From the NCBI RefSeq assembly GCF_029892285.1, contig NZ_JARXVM010000006.1:124001-188000 (forward strand): a stretch of DNA of 64,000 nucleotides, given 5' to 3'. Made by a program: the position numbers and the translations under genes. Positions within the stretch are counted from its first letter, which is position 1, and every line of letters starts with the position of its first letter. Shown piece by piece: positions 44,677 through 55,095 of the stretch. A model generated the notes under the pieces. The model did no database searches and was not told the origin of the DNA. It saw only the letters and a list, made by a program, of their open reading frames with translations. This DNA is from Rhizobium sp. SG_E_25_P2 (GTDB lineage Bacteria > Pseudomonadota > Alphaproteobacteria > Rhizobiales > Rhizobiaceae).

Positions 44677-45123
44677 TCAGGCCTTCTTTGCCCAGCGGCC
44701 GTCATTGTTCTGCTGCCAATAGGACAATTGGCCTCCGCTGGCCTTGAGACGCTTCCACTGCGCGCGCGCCTCAGCCAGTTGCGCCTCGTCGTGACCATCG
44801 AACATCAGCACCAGCCGTTCATAGCCCGCAATGTCCTCGGGAACTGCGCCGTCGACATAGAAGCGGATATGAGCGGCGTTGGGATTGCCGGTCGCGGAGG
44901 TGATCAGGATGGGCTGCGCGTCAGCCATCTCCTCGGAAGCGAGACCGTGCGGCAGAAAACTTTCGGCGCGATAGGTCCATAAATGGGCGTCCAGCGCCGC
45001 TTCGCGATCGGCGCTCGTCGTTTGCACGGCGACGCGCCATTTGCGCTCAAGGCTCTTTTCGAGCAGAGGCGGAAGCGCGTCCTCCATCTTGGTCTCGGTG
45101 AGATGATAGAAGAGAATATCCAC
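44677..45123 (-). CDS. holC: DNA polymerase III chi subunit
   Basis: The 148-residue protein fits HolC, which links the clamp loader to SSB. It shows DILFYHLTETKMEDALPPLLEKSLERKWRVAVQT, LWTYRAESFLPHGLAS, PILITSATGNPNAAHIRFYVDGA and a C-terminal SYWQQNNDGRW. GTG at 45123 is the only start that includes the conserved first strand. It lies 23 bases after pepA on the same strand, the usual order in proteobacteria. Confidence 0.93.
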   Translation of the reverse strand: MDILFYHLTETKMEDALPPLLEKSLERKWRVAVQTTSADREAALDAHLWTYRAESFLPHGLASEEMADAQPILITSATGNPNAAHIRFYVDGAVPEDIAGYERLVLMFDGHDEAQLAEARAQWKRLKASGGQLSYWQQNNDGRWAKKA

Positions 45124-45146
45124 GCGTCCGCCCCGCTCTTGACTTG

Positions 45147-46649
45147 TCAGGCTTCGTAATAGGCCCGCACCAGTTCGTCCAGCAACCGCACGCCGTAACC
45201 CGAGCCCCAGGACTGATTGATCTCGTCTGATGGCGCGCCCATGGCGGTCGAGGCGATGTCGAGATGCGCCCAGGGCGTGGAGCCGACGAAACGCTTGAGG
45301 AATTGCGCCGCCGTGATAGCGCCCGCCTGGCGGCTGCCGCCGGTGTTCTTCATATCGGCGAAGCGGCTGTCGATCATCTTGTCATATTCGCGACCCAGCG
45401 GCATGCGCCACAGGCGCTCGCCCGTGGTGATTCCCGAGATCAACAGATTGGCCGCCAGCGCGTCGTCATTGCAAAACAGGCCAGCGTGATGCGCGCCGAG
45501 CGCCACGCCGATCGCGCCGGTGAGCGTGGCGAGATTGATCATGAAGGCGGGCTTGAAGCGCTCATTCGTGTACCAGAGCGCGTCGCAAAGCACGAGGCGG
45601 CCTTCCGCGTCGGTGTTGATCACCTCGATGGTCTGGCCGGACATCGACTTGACGATGTCGCCCGGGCGCTGGGCGTTGCCGTCGGGCATGTTTTCGACCA
45701 GGCCGATCACGCCGACCACATTGACCTTGGCCTTGCGGGCGGCAAGCGTGTGCATCAGACCGGTGACGGCGGCCGCGCCGCCCATGTCGCCCTTCATGTC
45801 TTCCATGCCGGCGGCAGGCTTGATGGAGATGCCGCCGGTGTCGAAGACCACGCCCTTGCCGATGAAGGCATAGGTCTTGTCCTTGGATTTTGCGCCCTTC
45901 CACTGCATGACGACGAGACGCGGCGGACGAACGGACCCCTGGGCCACACCTAAAAGCGCGCCCATACCGAGCTTGCGCATGTCCTTTTCGGTGAGGATTT
46001 CGATCTCGACGCCGAGCTTTTCGAGTTCTTCCGCCTTGGCGGCGAATTCCAACGGCCCCAGCACATTGGCGGGCTCATTGACGAGGTCGCGTGCGAGAAT
46101 CACCCCGCCGGCCACGGCTTCGGTGGTTTCGAAAGCTTTTTTCGCAGCCGAGGCCACAGCCGTCACCACCGAGATCTTGGTGGGCTTGTCGCCGCCATTG
46201 CCGTTGTCTTCGGCGTCGTCCTTCTTGGTCTTGTAGCGATCGAAGCGATAGGCGCGCAGCAGCATGCCGAGCGCGAAATCGGCGGCGTTCTTGGCAGTCG
46301 TTTCATGATTCGGGATATCGAGGAAAAGAGCCGCCTTCTCCGCGTCTCCGAGCGCCGCCGCCGCGACGCCGCCCACCTTTAGCCAATCCAGCGGTCCGAA
46401 CTCGCTCTTTCCGCCAAGGCCGATGACGATGATGCGCTCAGCCGTCGAGCCTTCCGGCGCGAGAAGATCGAGTTTGCCGAATTTCTTGCCCTTGAACCTG
46501 GCTGTCTTGGACGCCTTGTCGATCACGCCAGCCGGATCGAGATCCTCGGGTGCGGACGTCGGTCCCTCATCCGAAAACCGCAGCACCACAGCGAGGCCGC
46601 CCGCAACTTTTTGCGAGCGGGAGAAAGAAAAATCGAGACGCGAAGACAT
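45147..46649 (-). CDS. pepA: Leucyl aminopeptidase (M17)
   Basis: A 500-residue M17 metallo-aminopeptidase. The two-metal site is built from [32 protein letters not shown] and the signature [12 protein letters not shown]. The N-terminal macro-like domain is divergent, as usual. The protein removes N-terminal residues in the cytosol; in some bacteria it also binds DNA. ATG at 46649 with AAAGGTG upstream was chosen over GTG at 46658. It is followed by holC in the same operon. Confidence 0.96.
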   Translation of the reverse strand: MSSRLDFSFSRSQKVAGGLAVVLRFSDEGPTSAPEDLDPAGVIDKASKTARFKGKKFGKLDLLAPEGSTAERIIVIGLGGKSEFGPLDWLKVGGVAAAALGDAEKAALFLDIPNHETTAKNAADFALGMLLRAYRFDRYKTKKDDAEDNGNGGDKPTKISVVTAVASAAKKAFETTEAVAGGVILARDLVNEPANVLGPLEFAAKAEELEKLGVEIEILTEKDMRKLGMGALLGVAQGSVRPPRLVVMQWKGAKSKDKTYAFIGKGVVFDTGGISIKPAAGMEDMKGDMGGAAAVTGLMHTLAARKAKVNVVGVIGLVENMPDGNAQRPGDIVKSMSGQTIEVINTDAEGRLVLCDALWYTNERFKPAFMINLATLTGAIGVALGAHHAGLFCNDDALAANLLISGITTGERLWRMPLGREYDKMIDSRFADMKNTGGSRQAGAITAAQFLKRFVGSTPWAHLDIASTAMGAPSDEINQSWGSGYGVRLLDELVRAYYEA

Positions 46650-46785
46650 TCGCAGCACCTTTCATGACGAGTATCGATTCTGATCTTGGACAACGCAGGG
46701 CGCAATGCAAGCTCAAGCCTGCAAAGCCTGTCATATTCGTGTTATCAAATTTATTGATTTTCGACACCGCTGACAGGATCGACGA

Positions 46786-47538
46786 ATGATGATCATTGCG
46801 GAATACGAAAGAATGGCTTTGCCCTACACCTTGCTCGCCATGGTGGCGTCCACGGTGACGCTTGGCGTTTTTCAGGCGTTCCCCGGATTGGATCTGGCGA
46901 CGGCGAAGCTCTTTTGCCATGCCTACGCCGTCGGCGACCTGGCCGCACAGGGCCGTTACTGTCCCGGCTTTCCAGCCCAAGTCGACCTGCGCGTGATGGC
47001 GATTCGAAAGATTCTCTTCTTTTTGCCGCCACTCGTCGTCGCTTTCCTCGCGCTCGACATGATCTATCGCTGGGCAATCACGCCGCCCTGGCTCTGTCGC
47101 GGCTTTCGTTTGGAGGCGCTGGCGATCATCGCCTATCTGGTCGTGCCGATCGGCGTGGTGAACGGAATTTTCAAAGAATATTCCGGTCGCCCTCGCCCCT
47201 ATGAAACGCATCTGTTCGGCGGCGACCTGAATTTCGCGTCGGTGGCTGATTTCAGCGGCGCCTGCACCGGCAACTGTTCCTTCATCTCCGGCGAGGCCGC
47301 CGCCGCCGGCTGGCTCCTCGGGGTCGCCGTCATTCTTCAGGCGCGGCGCCCCGTGCTCAGCCGCATCCTGATCGCCGCCGCCGCCGTCACGCCCGTTCTT
47401 CGAGTTGCAATGGGTGGACACTACCTGTCGGACGCGCTGCTCGGTTGGCTCGCCGGCGCCGTTTCCCTGCCTCTGATGATGCTCTGCGCCGCCCCTCTCA
47501 AAGGCGCTCTCATGCAAGTGATCAAAAGCCGGACTTGA
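46786..47538 (+). CDS. PAP2-family membrane phosphatase with altered motif 2
   Basis: A 250-residue polytopic membrane protein of the PAP2 superfamily. Motif 1 is KEYSGRPRP (K-x6-RP) and motif 3 is RVAMGGHYLSD (R-x5-H-x3-D). Motif 2, normally PSGH, reads FISGEA, with Glu in place of the proton-donating His. Possible substrates are lipid phosphates such as undecaprenyl pyrophosphate, lipid A or phosphatidate. It sits between pepA and the LPS export genes, which makes an envelope lipid likely. Confidence 0.85.
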   Translation: MMIIAEYERMALPYTLLAMVASTVTLGVFQAFPGLDLATAKLFCHAYAVGDLAAQGRYCPGFPAQVDLRVMAIRKILFFLPPLVVAFLALDMIYRWAITPPWLCRGFRLEALAIIAYLVVPIGVVNGIFKEYSGRPRPYETHLFGGDLNFASVADFSGACTGNCSFISGEAAAAGWLLGVAVILQARRPVLSRILIAAAAVTPVLRVAMGGHYLSDALLGWLAGAVSLPLMMLCAAPLKGALMQVIKSRT

Positions 47539-47614
47539 TCGTCCCTATCAAAAGTGCGAAATCGCTGGGCCGGGGTCCGCGTGGAGCCCATAAAAACAGT
47601 CCTGCGGAACCTGG

Positions 47615-48778
47615 ATGTATCTGATCGAGACCTACATCTTCGGGCGAGTGTTTCGGATGTTCCTGTCCGCGCTGGCGCCCGTTTTGGCCATCATCTGGGC
47701 CACACAGGTGCTCGGCCGCATCAATCTGGTCACCGATAGCGGCCAGTCGATCGGCTCGTTTGCCCTGCTCGCATCCTATATCCTGCCCAACATCATCCCG
47801 TTGGTGCTGCCTTTTGCCGTGATCATCGGGGTGGCGCAGACGTTCCACGCGATGAACAGCGATTCGGAATTGCCGGTGCTCGACGCCGCCGGAACGCCGA
47901 GGCGATATCTGTATCGGCCGGTTTTGGTGCTGACATCGCTTCTTTGTCTGGTGTCCTTCTCGATCGACAATTTCGTCGAACCGGTCACGCGAATCGGCAT
48001 GCGCAAGACGATCGCCGCCACCTATGCCGACCTGTTGTCGTCGGTGATCGAGGAAAAAGCATTCCGCAAGATCGACGACGGCCTGTATGTTCAGATTTCC
48101 GAGCGGGTGAAGGGACGGGTGCTGCGCGGCCTGTTCGTGGCGGATTCCCGCGATCCACGCTATGAGATGCTGTATTACGCCCGCGAAGGCGCTGTTGATC
48201 CGAACGGCGGCACGCTGATCATGAAAGACGGCGAAATCCATCGCAAAGCGCCCACCGGCGGCGTCTCGATCATTCACTTCGATTCCTATTCCTTCGATCT
48301 GTCAGACCTGTCGGAATCCAAGGGCGAAGCCAAACTGAGGGCTGCGGACCGCGACCTTCCCTTCCTGCTGAAGCCCGATGCCAACGACGCCGACTACAAG
48401 GACGATCCTCTGAGTTACCGCGCCGAATTGCACCGGAGGCTCACGGACTGGTTTTTCCCGATCACATTCGCCTTGATGGCGCTGGCCTTGGCGGGCAGCG
48501 CCCATTCTCATCGGGAGCGAAAGGTTCATCCACTCCTGCCGGCGCTTATCTTCGCCTTCGCTTTCCGCTGGGGAGCCTTCTATTTCGCCAATCGCATCGA
48601 AAACGGCGAGGAACCCTGGCCGCTCTATGCGTTCACAGGCTCAATCACCCTCATCCTTATCCTGGTGATCCTTCGTTCCGGCCAGAGGCTGGGCAGGCGC
48701 GGCTCGCTGGTCGACCGCTGCGAAACGATCATTCGCCGCCGTCTCCGCTCTGACGACGCAGAGGGAATATCCTCATGA
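47615..48778 (+). CDS. lptF: LPS export ABC transporter permease LptF
   Basis: A 387-residue permease of the LptB2FG complex, which extracts LPS from the inner membrane. It has three N-terminal helices (MFLSALAPVLAIIWATQVLGRI, IIPLVLPFAVIIGVAQTF), the coupling region (SDSELPVLDAAGTPRRYL), a periplasmic jellyroll domain (about residues 135-255) and three C-terminal helices. The gene overlaps lptG (ATGATGA) and heads the lptF-lptG-lptD row. Confidence 0.95.
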   Translation: MYLIETYIFGRVFRMFLSALAPVLAIIWATQVLGRINLVTDSGQSIGSFALLASYILPNIIPLVLPFAVIIGVAQTFHAMNSDSELPVLDAAGTPRRYLYRPVLVLTSLLCLVSFSIDNFVEPVTRIGMRKTIAATYADLLSSVIEEKAFRKIDDGLYVQISERVKGRVLRGLFVADSRDPRYEMLYYAREGAVDPNGGTLIMKDGEIHRKAPTGGVSIIHFDSYSFDLSDLSESKGEAKLRAADRDLPFLLKPDANDADYKDDPLSYRAELHRRLTDWFFPITFALMALALAGSAHSHRERKVHPLLPALIFAFAFRWGAFYFANRIENGEEPWPLYAFTGSITLILILVILRSGQRLGRRGSLVDRCETIIRRRLRSDDAEGISS

Positions 48779-49863
48779 TGACAGGCACACTGTTTCGCTA
48801 TTTCCTCCGGCGGCATCTGACGACCATCATGTGGTTTCTGCTTGGTATAGCCGCCTTGATTTTCCTGCTGGATTTCGTGGAGAATTCCGGCTTGAGGGGC
48901 GCCGTGCCGGGCTTTACGCTGCTCGATGCGCTGTTTCTCACTCTGATCCGCGTTCCCTCTATCCTACAGCAAACCATTCCCTTTGTAATGCTGCTTGCTG
49001 GAATAACCACGCTCGTGGCGCTCAACCGCCGCCAGGAAATGGTTGTGACGCGCGCCGCCGGCGTTTCGGTCTGGCAATTCATGACGCCGTTCGTGACCGG
49101 CGCGCTCGTCACCGGCCTGCTGGCAATCTTCGCCCTCAACCCGATCGCGGCGGCCGGAATGCGCATGGCCGAGGATATCGAATCCGCCGCCAAGGCCGCC
49201 AAGCATCTCAACCGCAAGACCCAGATCATCCCCTGGCTCCGCCAGATCACCGCCAGCGACGACGTGATCATCGGCGCGCTAACGGTGGAAGAACGCGGCA
49301 CGCTGCTCATCGATCCCGTCTTCATCCATTTCGGCGCCGGGCGGCGAATCGTGCTCAGGCAGGACGCGGCGAGCGCAAGATTGAAAGATGGTTACTGGCT
49401 TCTAAACAAGGTTTCGGAAACGCGGCCAGGGCAAATACCGGTTGTTCTCGAAACGGCGCGCGTCAGCACCAATTTGAAACAGGAATTCATCCAGCAGCGC
49501 ATGGCGCGTCCGGAAACCGTTAGTTTTCTTGGGCTTCCGCACCAGATCGCGGCGGCGCGCTCATTCGGCGTCTCAACCAATGCGTTGGAAACTCAGTTCC
49601 ACTCCCTGCTTTCCCTGCCATTTCTAATGGTGGCGATGACGCTCATTTCGGCAACAGTTTCATTGAAATTCTCTAGGTTTAACCAAAGCCAGAGCATGAT
49701 TTTCGGTGGCGTGATGGCAGGCTTCGTGCTTTATGTCGTCACCGTGCTGGTAAAGGCGTTTGGAAGCAGCGGAGTCGTGCCGCCATTCGTGGCGGCCTGG
49801 ATTCCAGTAGTTGTCGCGCTGTTTCTCGGAACGACGCTTTTGTTGCATCAGGAGGATGGTTAG
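48775..49863 (+). CDS. lptG: LPS export ABC transporter permease LptG
   Basis: The 362-residue partner of LptF. N-terminal helices (FLLGIAALIFLLDFVE, ILQQTIPFVMLLAGITTLVALNRRQEMVVTRAAGVSVW with the coupling helix), a periplasmic beta-jellyroll domain (about 130-265) and C-terminal helices (MVAMTLISATVSLKFSR, GFVLYVVTVLVKAFGSSG) fit LptG. It overlaps lptF by four bases and lptD by one, indicating a single operon. Confidence 0.95.
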   Translation: MMTGTLFRYFLRRHLTTIMWFLLGIAALIFLLDFVENSGLRGAVPGFTLLDALFLTLIRVPSILQQTIPFVMLLAGITTLVALNRRQEMVVTRAAGVSVWQFMTPFVTGALVTGLLAIFALNPIAAAGMRMAEDIESAAKAAKHLNRKTQIIPWLRQITASDDVIIGALTVEERGTLLIDPVFIHFGAGRRIVLRQDAASARLKDGYWLLNKVSETRPGQIPVVLETARVSTNLKQEFIQQRMARPETVSFLGLPHQIAAARSFGVSTNALETQFHSLLSLPFLMVAMTLISATVSLKFSRFNQSQSMIFGGVMAGFVLYVVTVLVKAFGSSGVVPPFVAAWIPVVVALFLGTTLLLHQEDG

Positions 49864-52184
49864 TGGCGGCAGTCGACCGCAAGGTTATGCGTTGGTTGGG
49901 AGCAGCCCTTCTGTCCGGAGTGGCGAGCCTGTGCTTTGGCTTGCCGGCGGCGGCCCCTGCCTATGCGCAATCGCCGGAAGAGGACAAGAAGCCTCTTCTC
50001 TTGACCGCAAATCAGTTGATTTACGACCGCGACCTGAACAAGGTGGTGGCGGTCGGCGGCGTGCAGATCGATTACGGCGGCTACAAGCTGGTCGCCAAGC
50101 GCGTTGAATATGATCAGAAGACCGCGCGCGTCGTGGCGATCGGCGACATCGAGATGATCGAGCCGACCGGCAATCGCGTCTATGCCGACAAGCTTGATGT
50201 CACCGACGATTTCGCCAACGGCTTCATCGATACGATTCGCATTGAAACGACGGATGACACGCGCCTCGTCGCGCGCAAGGGCCGCCGGATCAACGCGGAC
50301 GAACTGGTTTTGGAAAAAGGCGTCTACACCGCCTGCCAGCCCTGCAAGGATCACCCGGAAAAGCCGCCGCTCTGGCAGGTCAAAGCCGAACGCGTCATCC
50401 AGAACGGAAAGACGCATACGGTTCGATTGGAAAACGCCCAATTTGAATTGTTCGGCAGGCCGATTGCCTGGGCGCCGGTGCTCGAATTGCCCGATCCGAC
50501 GGTGAAGCGCAAATCCGGTTTCCTGTTCCCGCGGATGAGCACGTCGCAGAATCTCGGCTTCGGCATGTCCATCCCCTATTACCAGACGATCACGCCGCAT
50601 ATGGATGCGACGCTGACTGTCACGGGCTACACCGCCCAGGGCGCGTTGCTGGACGCTGAAGTTCGCAACCAGTTCAAATATGGCCTGCACACGCTGCATA
50701 TCGCCGGCATCAACCAGATGGACAATGGCCGCTTCACAGACGGCACCAGCGACGCCGAGGAGAAAACGCGGTACGCGGTGTCCTCCAAGGCCGATTTCAA
50801 GATCAATCCGCGCTGGGCCTTCGGCTGGGACGCGTTGGTCCAGTCCGACAACAATTTCGCCCGCACCTACTCGCTGTTCGACGCCGATGAAACGACGCAT
50901 ACCAACCAGGTCTACCTGTCTGGGCTGGGACGGCGAAACTCGTTTGACATGCGCTCCTTCTATTTTGACGTCCAGGACGCGGATCCGGACAGCAATGAAG
51001 AGAAGAAGCAGGCGGTCGTCCATCCTGTGGTCGACTACACCTACATTCACCCTGAACCGATTCTGGGTGGTCAATTGTCGTCGACCGTCAACTTCCAGAG
51101 CCTGACTCGCACCACCACCGACCGGGTGAGAAGGCTTGACGGCATCGATGTTCCGGACCGGTTCCAGGGCATCGCGGGCACATCGAACCGCTTCACCACC
51201 GAGGCGGAATGGAAGCGCACCTTCGTGGTTCCCGGCGGACTGTTGCTGACCCCGCTTCTAGCGGCGCGCGGCGATGGCTTCTATCTCGACACCAACAGTG
51301 TTCCGTCGAGTTATAATTACTACGATGGCTCGGACGCCGGCCGCTCCATGCTGACAGCGGGCATCGAAGCACGCTATCCGGTGCTGGTGACCACCGCCAA
51401 TGCCAGCCATGTTTTCGAACCGATCGCGCAAGTCTATGCGCGTCCGGACGAGCGGCTTGCTGGACGACTGCCGAATGAAGACTCGCAGAGCTTCGTGTTC
51501 GACGCCTCCAACCTGTTTGAGCGTGACAAATTCTCGGGCTTCGACCGGGTCGAAGGCGGCACGCGCGCCAATTACGGTCTGCGCTACACCGGAACGCTCG
51601 ACAGCGGCTATGTGTTCCGCGGCGTGTTCGGACAATCCTATCAGTTGGCCGGCAAGAATTCCTTCGCGGCCGATGACCTCGTCAACGCCGGCGCGAATTC
51701 CGGGCTGGAGACGCGCGCATCCGACCTCGTCGGCTCCGTCGGCGTGGCGGCTCCGATGGGCGTGACAGCTTCCTTCGGCGGCCGTTTCGACCAGAAGAGC
51801 TTTGAAATCCAGCGCACGGATTCGACGCTCGGCTATAACAGCAAAAAGCTGCAGACCGAGTTGACCTACACCCAGATCGCGGCGCAACCGAAATACGGCT
51901 ATCCCACCGAAGGCCAGGAGATCCAGTCGACCACGGCCGTCAAGCTCAAGGACTTCTGGTCCGTCTACGGCTCGGCGACCTGGGACCTGAAGGCCAATGT
52001 GATGAGCCGCAATACGTTCGGCTTCTCCTATGACGACAGCTGCACCGTGTTCGAAATCGGCTTTAGCCAGACGCGCGACCCCGATGACAAGTCCGCGAAT
52101 GACTGGTCGATCGGCGCGCGGCTTAGTTTCCGGACGCTTGGCGACATCAATGTCGGCGATTCCAACGCTCCGAAGTTCAATTGA
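49863..52184 (+). CDS. lptD: LPS-assembly protein LptD
   Basis: The 773-residue outer membrane LPS translocon. A signal peptide ends at PAYAQSPEE, then an OstA/LptA-like periplasmic domain (LLTANQLIYDRDLNKVVAVGGVQIDYGGYKL) is followed by a large C-terminal beta-barrel (MSTSQNLGFGMSIPYYQTITPHMDATLT through FGFSYDDSCTVFEIGFSQ). Cys pairs (TACQPCKD and a late SCTVFE) could form the disulfides that LptD needs. GTG at 49863 overlaps the lptG stop by one base. Confidence 0.96.
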   Translation: MAAVDRKVMRWLGAALLSGVASLCFGLPAAAPAYAQSPEEDKKPLLLTANQLIYDRDLNKVVAVGGVQIDYGGYKLVAKRVEYDQKTARVVAIGDIEMIEPTGNRVYADKLDVTDDFANGFIDTIRIETTDDTRLVARKGRRINADELVLEKGVYTACQPCKDHPEKPPLWQVKAERVIQNGKTHTVRLENAQFELFGRPIAWAPVLELPDPTVKRKSGFLFPRMSTSQNLGFGMSIPYYQTITPHMDATLTVTGYTAQGALLDAEVRNQFKYGLHTLHIAGINQMDNGRFTDGTSDAEEKTRYAVSSKADFKINPRWAFGWDALVQSDNNFARTYSLFDADETTHTNQVYLSGLGRRNSFDMRSFYFDVQDADPDSNEEKKQAVVHPVVDYTYIHPEPILGGQLSSTVNFQSLTRTTTDRVRRLDGIDVPDRFQGIAGTSNRFTTEAEWKRTFVVPGGLLLTPLLAARGDGFYLDTNSVPSSYNYYDGSDAGRSMLTAGIEARYPVLVTTANASHVFEPIAQVYARPDERLAGRLPNEDSQSFVFDASNLFERDKFSGFDRVEGGTRANYGLRYTGTLDSGYVFRGVFGQSYQLAGKNSFAADDLVNAGANSGLETRASDLVGSVGVAAPMGVTASFGGRFDQKSFEIQRTDSTLGYNSKKLQTELTYTQIAAQPKYGYPTEGQEIQSTTAVKLKDFWSVYGSATWDLKANVMSRNTFGFSYDDSCTVFEIGFSQTRDPDDKSANDWSIGARLSFRTLGDINVGDSNAPKFN

Positions 52185-52270
52185 CATTGTTTTGCCTCAT
52201 GGAATGTGCAATTCCATCCTCCCGCAGGAATTGCCGCGAGAGCATGTGGCTTGAGAGGTGGAGGATGATG

Positions 52271-53212
52271 ATGACGTTGACGCGTTTTCGTGCGCTGGTC
52301 GCGGGCGCCGTGATTTTCGCCCTTTCGGCGACTTTGGCGCCTGAACCCGCGATGGCCGCTGGCGATGGCGTCGCCGCGATCGTCAACGGCGTCGTAATCA
52401 CCGATGGCGACGTCGCCAAGCGCGCCGCCTTCCTGCGCTTGCGGCGCGCCCCGGGCGCCGGCGCGCAGAAAGCCCGCGAGGAGCTCGTCAACGAGACCTT
52501 GATGCGCAACGAGATCATCCGTGTCGGCGCCTCGGTCAGCACCGATGACGTTGACGCCGCCTTCGCCCGCTTCGCCGGCTCCAACAAGATGACCGTCCCG
52601 CAGCTCACCCAGATCCTGAGCAAGGCTGGGGTGACCGCCGAACATTTCAAATCCTATATCGGCATCCAGATGAGCTGGCCGCGAGCCGTAAATTCCCGTT
52701 ACGGCGCATCCGGCCAGATGAGCGCGCAGGATTTCATCGTTCGCCTGCAAAAGGACAACGGCAAGAAACCCGTCACCAATGAATATATCCTTCAGCAGGT
52801 GATCTTCGTGATCCCCGCGTCCAAGAAGGGCAAGATCACCGGCAAGCGCAAATCCGAGGCGGAAGCCTCCCGCAAACAGTATCCGGGTTGCGCCGGCGCC
52901 AAGGCGTTCGCCGCCGGCCTGCACGATGTCTCCATCCGCGAAATCGGCCGTGTGCTCGAACCGCAGCTTCCCGCCGCCTGGAAGGACGATCTGCTGAAAA
53001 CCTCCGTCGGCGGCACGACCCGCCCACAGGTTACCGATCGCGGCGTGGAATATATCGCCGTCTGCAAGAAACGCGAGGTGTCGGACGATTTCGCCGCCCA
53101 GGTCGTCTATCAGGCCCAGGATCTCGAAAAGGCCGAAAAGCAGGGCCAGGATCCTAACAGCGTCAAATATCTCGACGAACTTCGCAAGCGCGCCCAGATC
53201 GAGCTGCGCTGA
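52271..53212 (+). CDS. surA: SurA-like periplasmic chaperone / peptidyl-prolyl isomerase
   Basis: A 313-residue exported protein: signal peptide ([24 protein letters not shown]), a SurA N-terminal domain ([58 protein letters not shown]), and one degenerate parvulin-like domain ([11 protein letters not shown]...[36 protein letters not shown]). It helps fold outer membrane proteins, notably LptD just upstream. It is shorter than E. coli SurA, which has two parvulin domains. Of three consecutive ATG codons, 52271 is best spaced from GGAGG. Confidence 0.88.
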   Translation: MTLTRFRALVAGAVIFALSATLAPEPAMAAGDGVAAIVNGVVITDGDVAKRAAFLRLRRAPGAGAQKAREELVNETLMRNEIIRVGASVSTDDVDAAFARFAGSNKMTVPQLTQILSKAGVTAEHFKSYIGIQMSWPRAVNSRYGASGQMSAQDFIVRLQKDNGKKPVTNEYILQQVIFVIPASKKGKITGKRKSEAEASRKQYPGCAGAKAFAAGLHDVSIREIGRVLEPQLPAAWKDDLLKTSVGGTTRPQVTDRGVEYIAVCKKREVSDDFAAQVVYQAQDLEKAEKQGQDPNSVKYLDELRKRAQIELR

Positions 53213-53213
53213 C

Positions 53214-54245
53214 ATGACTGACGCGGGAGCGCCTCTTCTCGCCCTGACGCAGGGCGATCCCGCCGGCATCGGCCCCGACATCGCGCTGGCCGCCTGGCTT
53301 GAGCGTCGGAGCGCTGCCCTCTCCCCCTTCATCTATATCGGCGATCCCGGCGTCCTTGCCGCGCGAGCGGCGCTTTTAGGGATAGACGCGCCAATCCGCG
53401 AATGTGACGTCGAGGACGCTGCAGCCATCTTTGATGAAGCCTTGCCGGTGCTGCCGGTCGCTGCCGGCTGCGACGTCATCGCAGGCAAGCCCGACAGTCT
53501 GAGCGCCCCGGGCACGATCGGCGCCATAGAGGCCGCCGTCGAACTGACGCTATCTGGCCGCACCGCCGCCGTCGTCACCTGTCCGATCGCAAAATCCGTG
53601 CTCTATGACGCCGGCTTCGCCTTTCCCGGTCATACCGAATTCCTTGCCGATCTCGCGTCCAAAGCGCTGGGCGACGCCGTGACGCCGGTGATGATGATCG
53701 CCGGACCTGAATTGCGCACGGTGCCGGTCACCATCCATATTCCCCTGAAAGACGTGCCCGCCGCGCTGACGGAAGATCTGGTCTATCAGACCGCGTTGAT
53801 CACCGCGCGTGATCTCCAGAGCCGCTTCGGCATTGCCTGCCCGCGTCTTGCGCTTTCGGGCCTCAATCCGCATGCAGGCGAGGACGGCGCGCTCGGCGCC
53901 GAGGACGCCGCCGTCATTGCCCCGGCTATTGCCCGGCTCAGGGCAGAAGGCGTCGATGTCATCGGCCCCCTGCCCGCCGACACGATGTTCCACAAGGCGG
54001 CGCGCGAGACTTACGACGTGGCGATCTGCATGTATCACGATCAGGCGTTGATCCCGGCCAAGGCGCTCGGCTTCGACGATGGCGTCAACGTCACGCTCGG
54101 CCTGCCCTTCATCCGCACCTCGCCCGACCACGGCACGGCCTTTTCTCTGGCTGGAACCGGCAAGGCGCGGGCGTCCAGCCTGATCGCAGCCCTGCGCATG
54201 GCAGCGGACATGGCCGCCGAAGGACATGACCATGGCCGCGCTTGA
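53214..54245 (+). CDS. pdxA: 4-hydroxythreonine-4-phosphate dehydrogenase
   Basis: The 343-residue enzyme oxidises 4-phosphohydroxy-L-threonine in the pyridoxal 5'-phosphate pathway. It shows [20 protein letters not shown], the metal-binding His residues in [20 protein letters not shown] and [12 protein letters not shown], and the [18 protein letters not shown] block. The gene starts two bases after surA and overlaps rsmA, the usual surA-pdxA-rsmA order. Confidence 0.97.
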   Translation: MTDAGAPLLALTQGDPAGIGPDIALAAWLERRSAALSPFIYIGDPGVLAARAALLGIDAPIRECDVEDAAAIFDEALPVLPVAAGCDVIAGKPDSLSAPGTIGAIEAAVELTLSGRTAAVVTCPIAKSVLYDAGFAFPGHTEFLADLASKALGDAVTPVMMIAGPELRTVPVTIHIPLKDVPAALTEDLVYQTALITARDLQSRFGIACPRLALSGLNPHAGEDGALGAEDAAVIAPAIARLRAEGVDVIGPLPADTMFHKAARETYDVAICMYHDQALIPAKALGFDDGVNVTLGLPFIRTSPDHGTAFSLAGTGKARASSLIAALRMAADMAAEGHDHGRA

Positions 54246-55059
54246 TGGATTGCCGCCGCTGCGCGACGTGATCGCGCGCCACGGCTTGGACGCCAAGAAG
54301 GCGCTCGGCCAGAACTTTCTGCTCGATCTCAACATCACCCAGAAGGTCGCCCGCACTGCGGGCAAGCTCGACGACGCCGTGGTGGTGGAGATCGGTCCTG
54401 GCCCCGGCGGCCTCACCCGCGCGCTGCTCGCGCTGGGCGCCCGCAAGGTGGTGGCCGTGGAGCGCGACGAACGCTGCCTGCCGGCGCTCGCCGAGATCGC
54501 CGCTCATTACCCTGGACGACTGACCGTGGTCTCGGGCGACGCGCTGGAGACCGATATCGCCCAGTTCGCCGAAGACGGCCTGGCGCTGAAGGTCGTGGCC
54601 AATCTGCCCTATAATATCGGCACGCAATTGCTGGTTAACTGGCTGACATCAGGCTGGCCGCCGGTGTGGACGTCGCTGACGCTGATGTTCCAGAAGGAAG
54701 TCGGCGAACGCATTGTGGCGGGGCCGGATGACGATCACTACGGCCGTCTCGGCGTGCTCTGCGGCTGGCTGACCTATTGCGAGATGATGTTCGACCTGCC
54801 GCCGCAGGTGTTCTCGCCGCCGCCGAAAGTCACTTCCACCGTGGTGCATCTTGAGCCGCGCAAGAAGACCATTCCTTGTGAACTCGCCAAACTTGAAAAA
54901 GTCACCGCCGCCGCCTTCGGCCAGCGCCGCAAGATGCTGCGCCAGAGCCTGAAACCGCTCGGCGGCGAGGCGCTGCTCCAGAAGGCCGGCATCGACTCCT
55001 CACGCCGCGCCGAGACGCTGAGCGTCGAGGAATTCTGCGCGATCGCCAATCTGCTGTAA
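54232..55059 (+). CDS. rsmA: 16S rRNA dimethyladenosine transferase
   Basis: RsmA (KsgA) dimethylates two adjacent adenines near the 3' end of 16S rRNA. The 275-residue protein has [14 protein letters not shown], the SAM motif [15 protein letters not shown], the catalytic [11 protein letters not shown] and the C-terminal [18 protein letters not shown] at 54232 is preferred over 54226 because AAGG lies eight bases upstream. It overlaps the pdxA 3' end by 14 bases. Confidence 0.97.
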   Translation: MAALDGLPPLRDVIARHGLDAKKALGQNFLLDLNITQKVARTAGKLDDAVVVEIGPGPGGLTRALLALGARKVVAVERDERCLPALAEIAAHYPGRLTVVSGDALETDIAQFAEDGLALKVVANLPYNIGTQLLVNWLTSGWPPVWTSLTLMFQKEVGERIVAGPDDDHYGRLGVLCGWLTYCEMMFDLPPQVFSPPPKVTSTVVHLEPRKKTIPCELAKLEKVTAAAFGQRRKMLRQSLKPLGGEALLQKAGIDSSRRAETLSVEEFCAIANLL

Positions 55060-55063
55060 GCTG

Positions 55064-55091
55064 AAAAAGCCAAGGGCCGCATCGCGGCCCT
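55064..55091 (-). terminator. Terminator between convergent rsmA and gmk
   Basis: An 8-base-pair GC-rich stem (AGGGCCGC at 55073-55080 with GCGGCCCT at 55084-55091) and 3-base loop is followed on the minus strand by TTGGCTTTTT. It lies directly after the gmk stop and 4 bases past the rsmA stop, so it could serve both, but only the minus strand has a U-tract. Confidence 0.75.
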
Positions 55092-55095
55092 CAGA

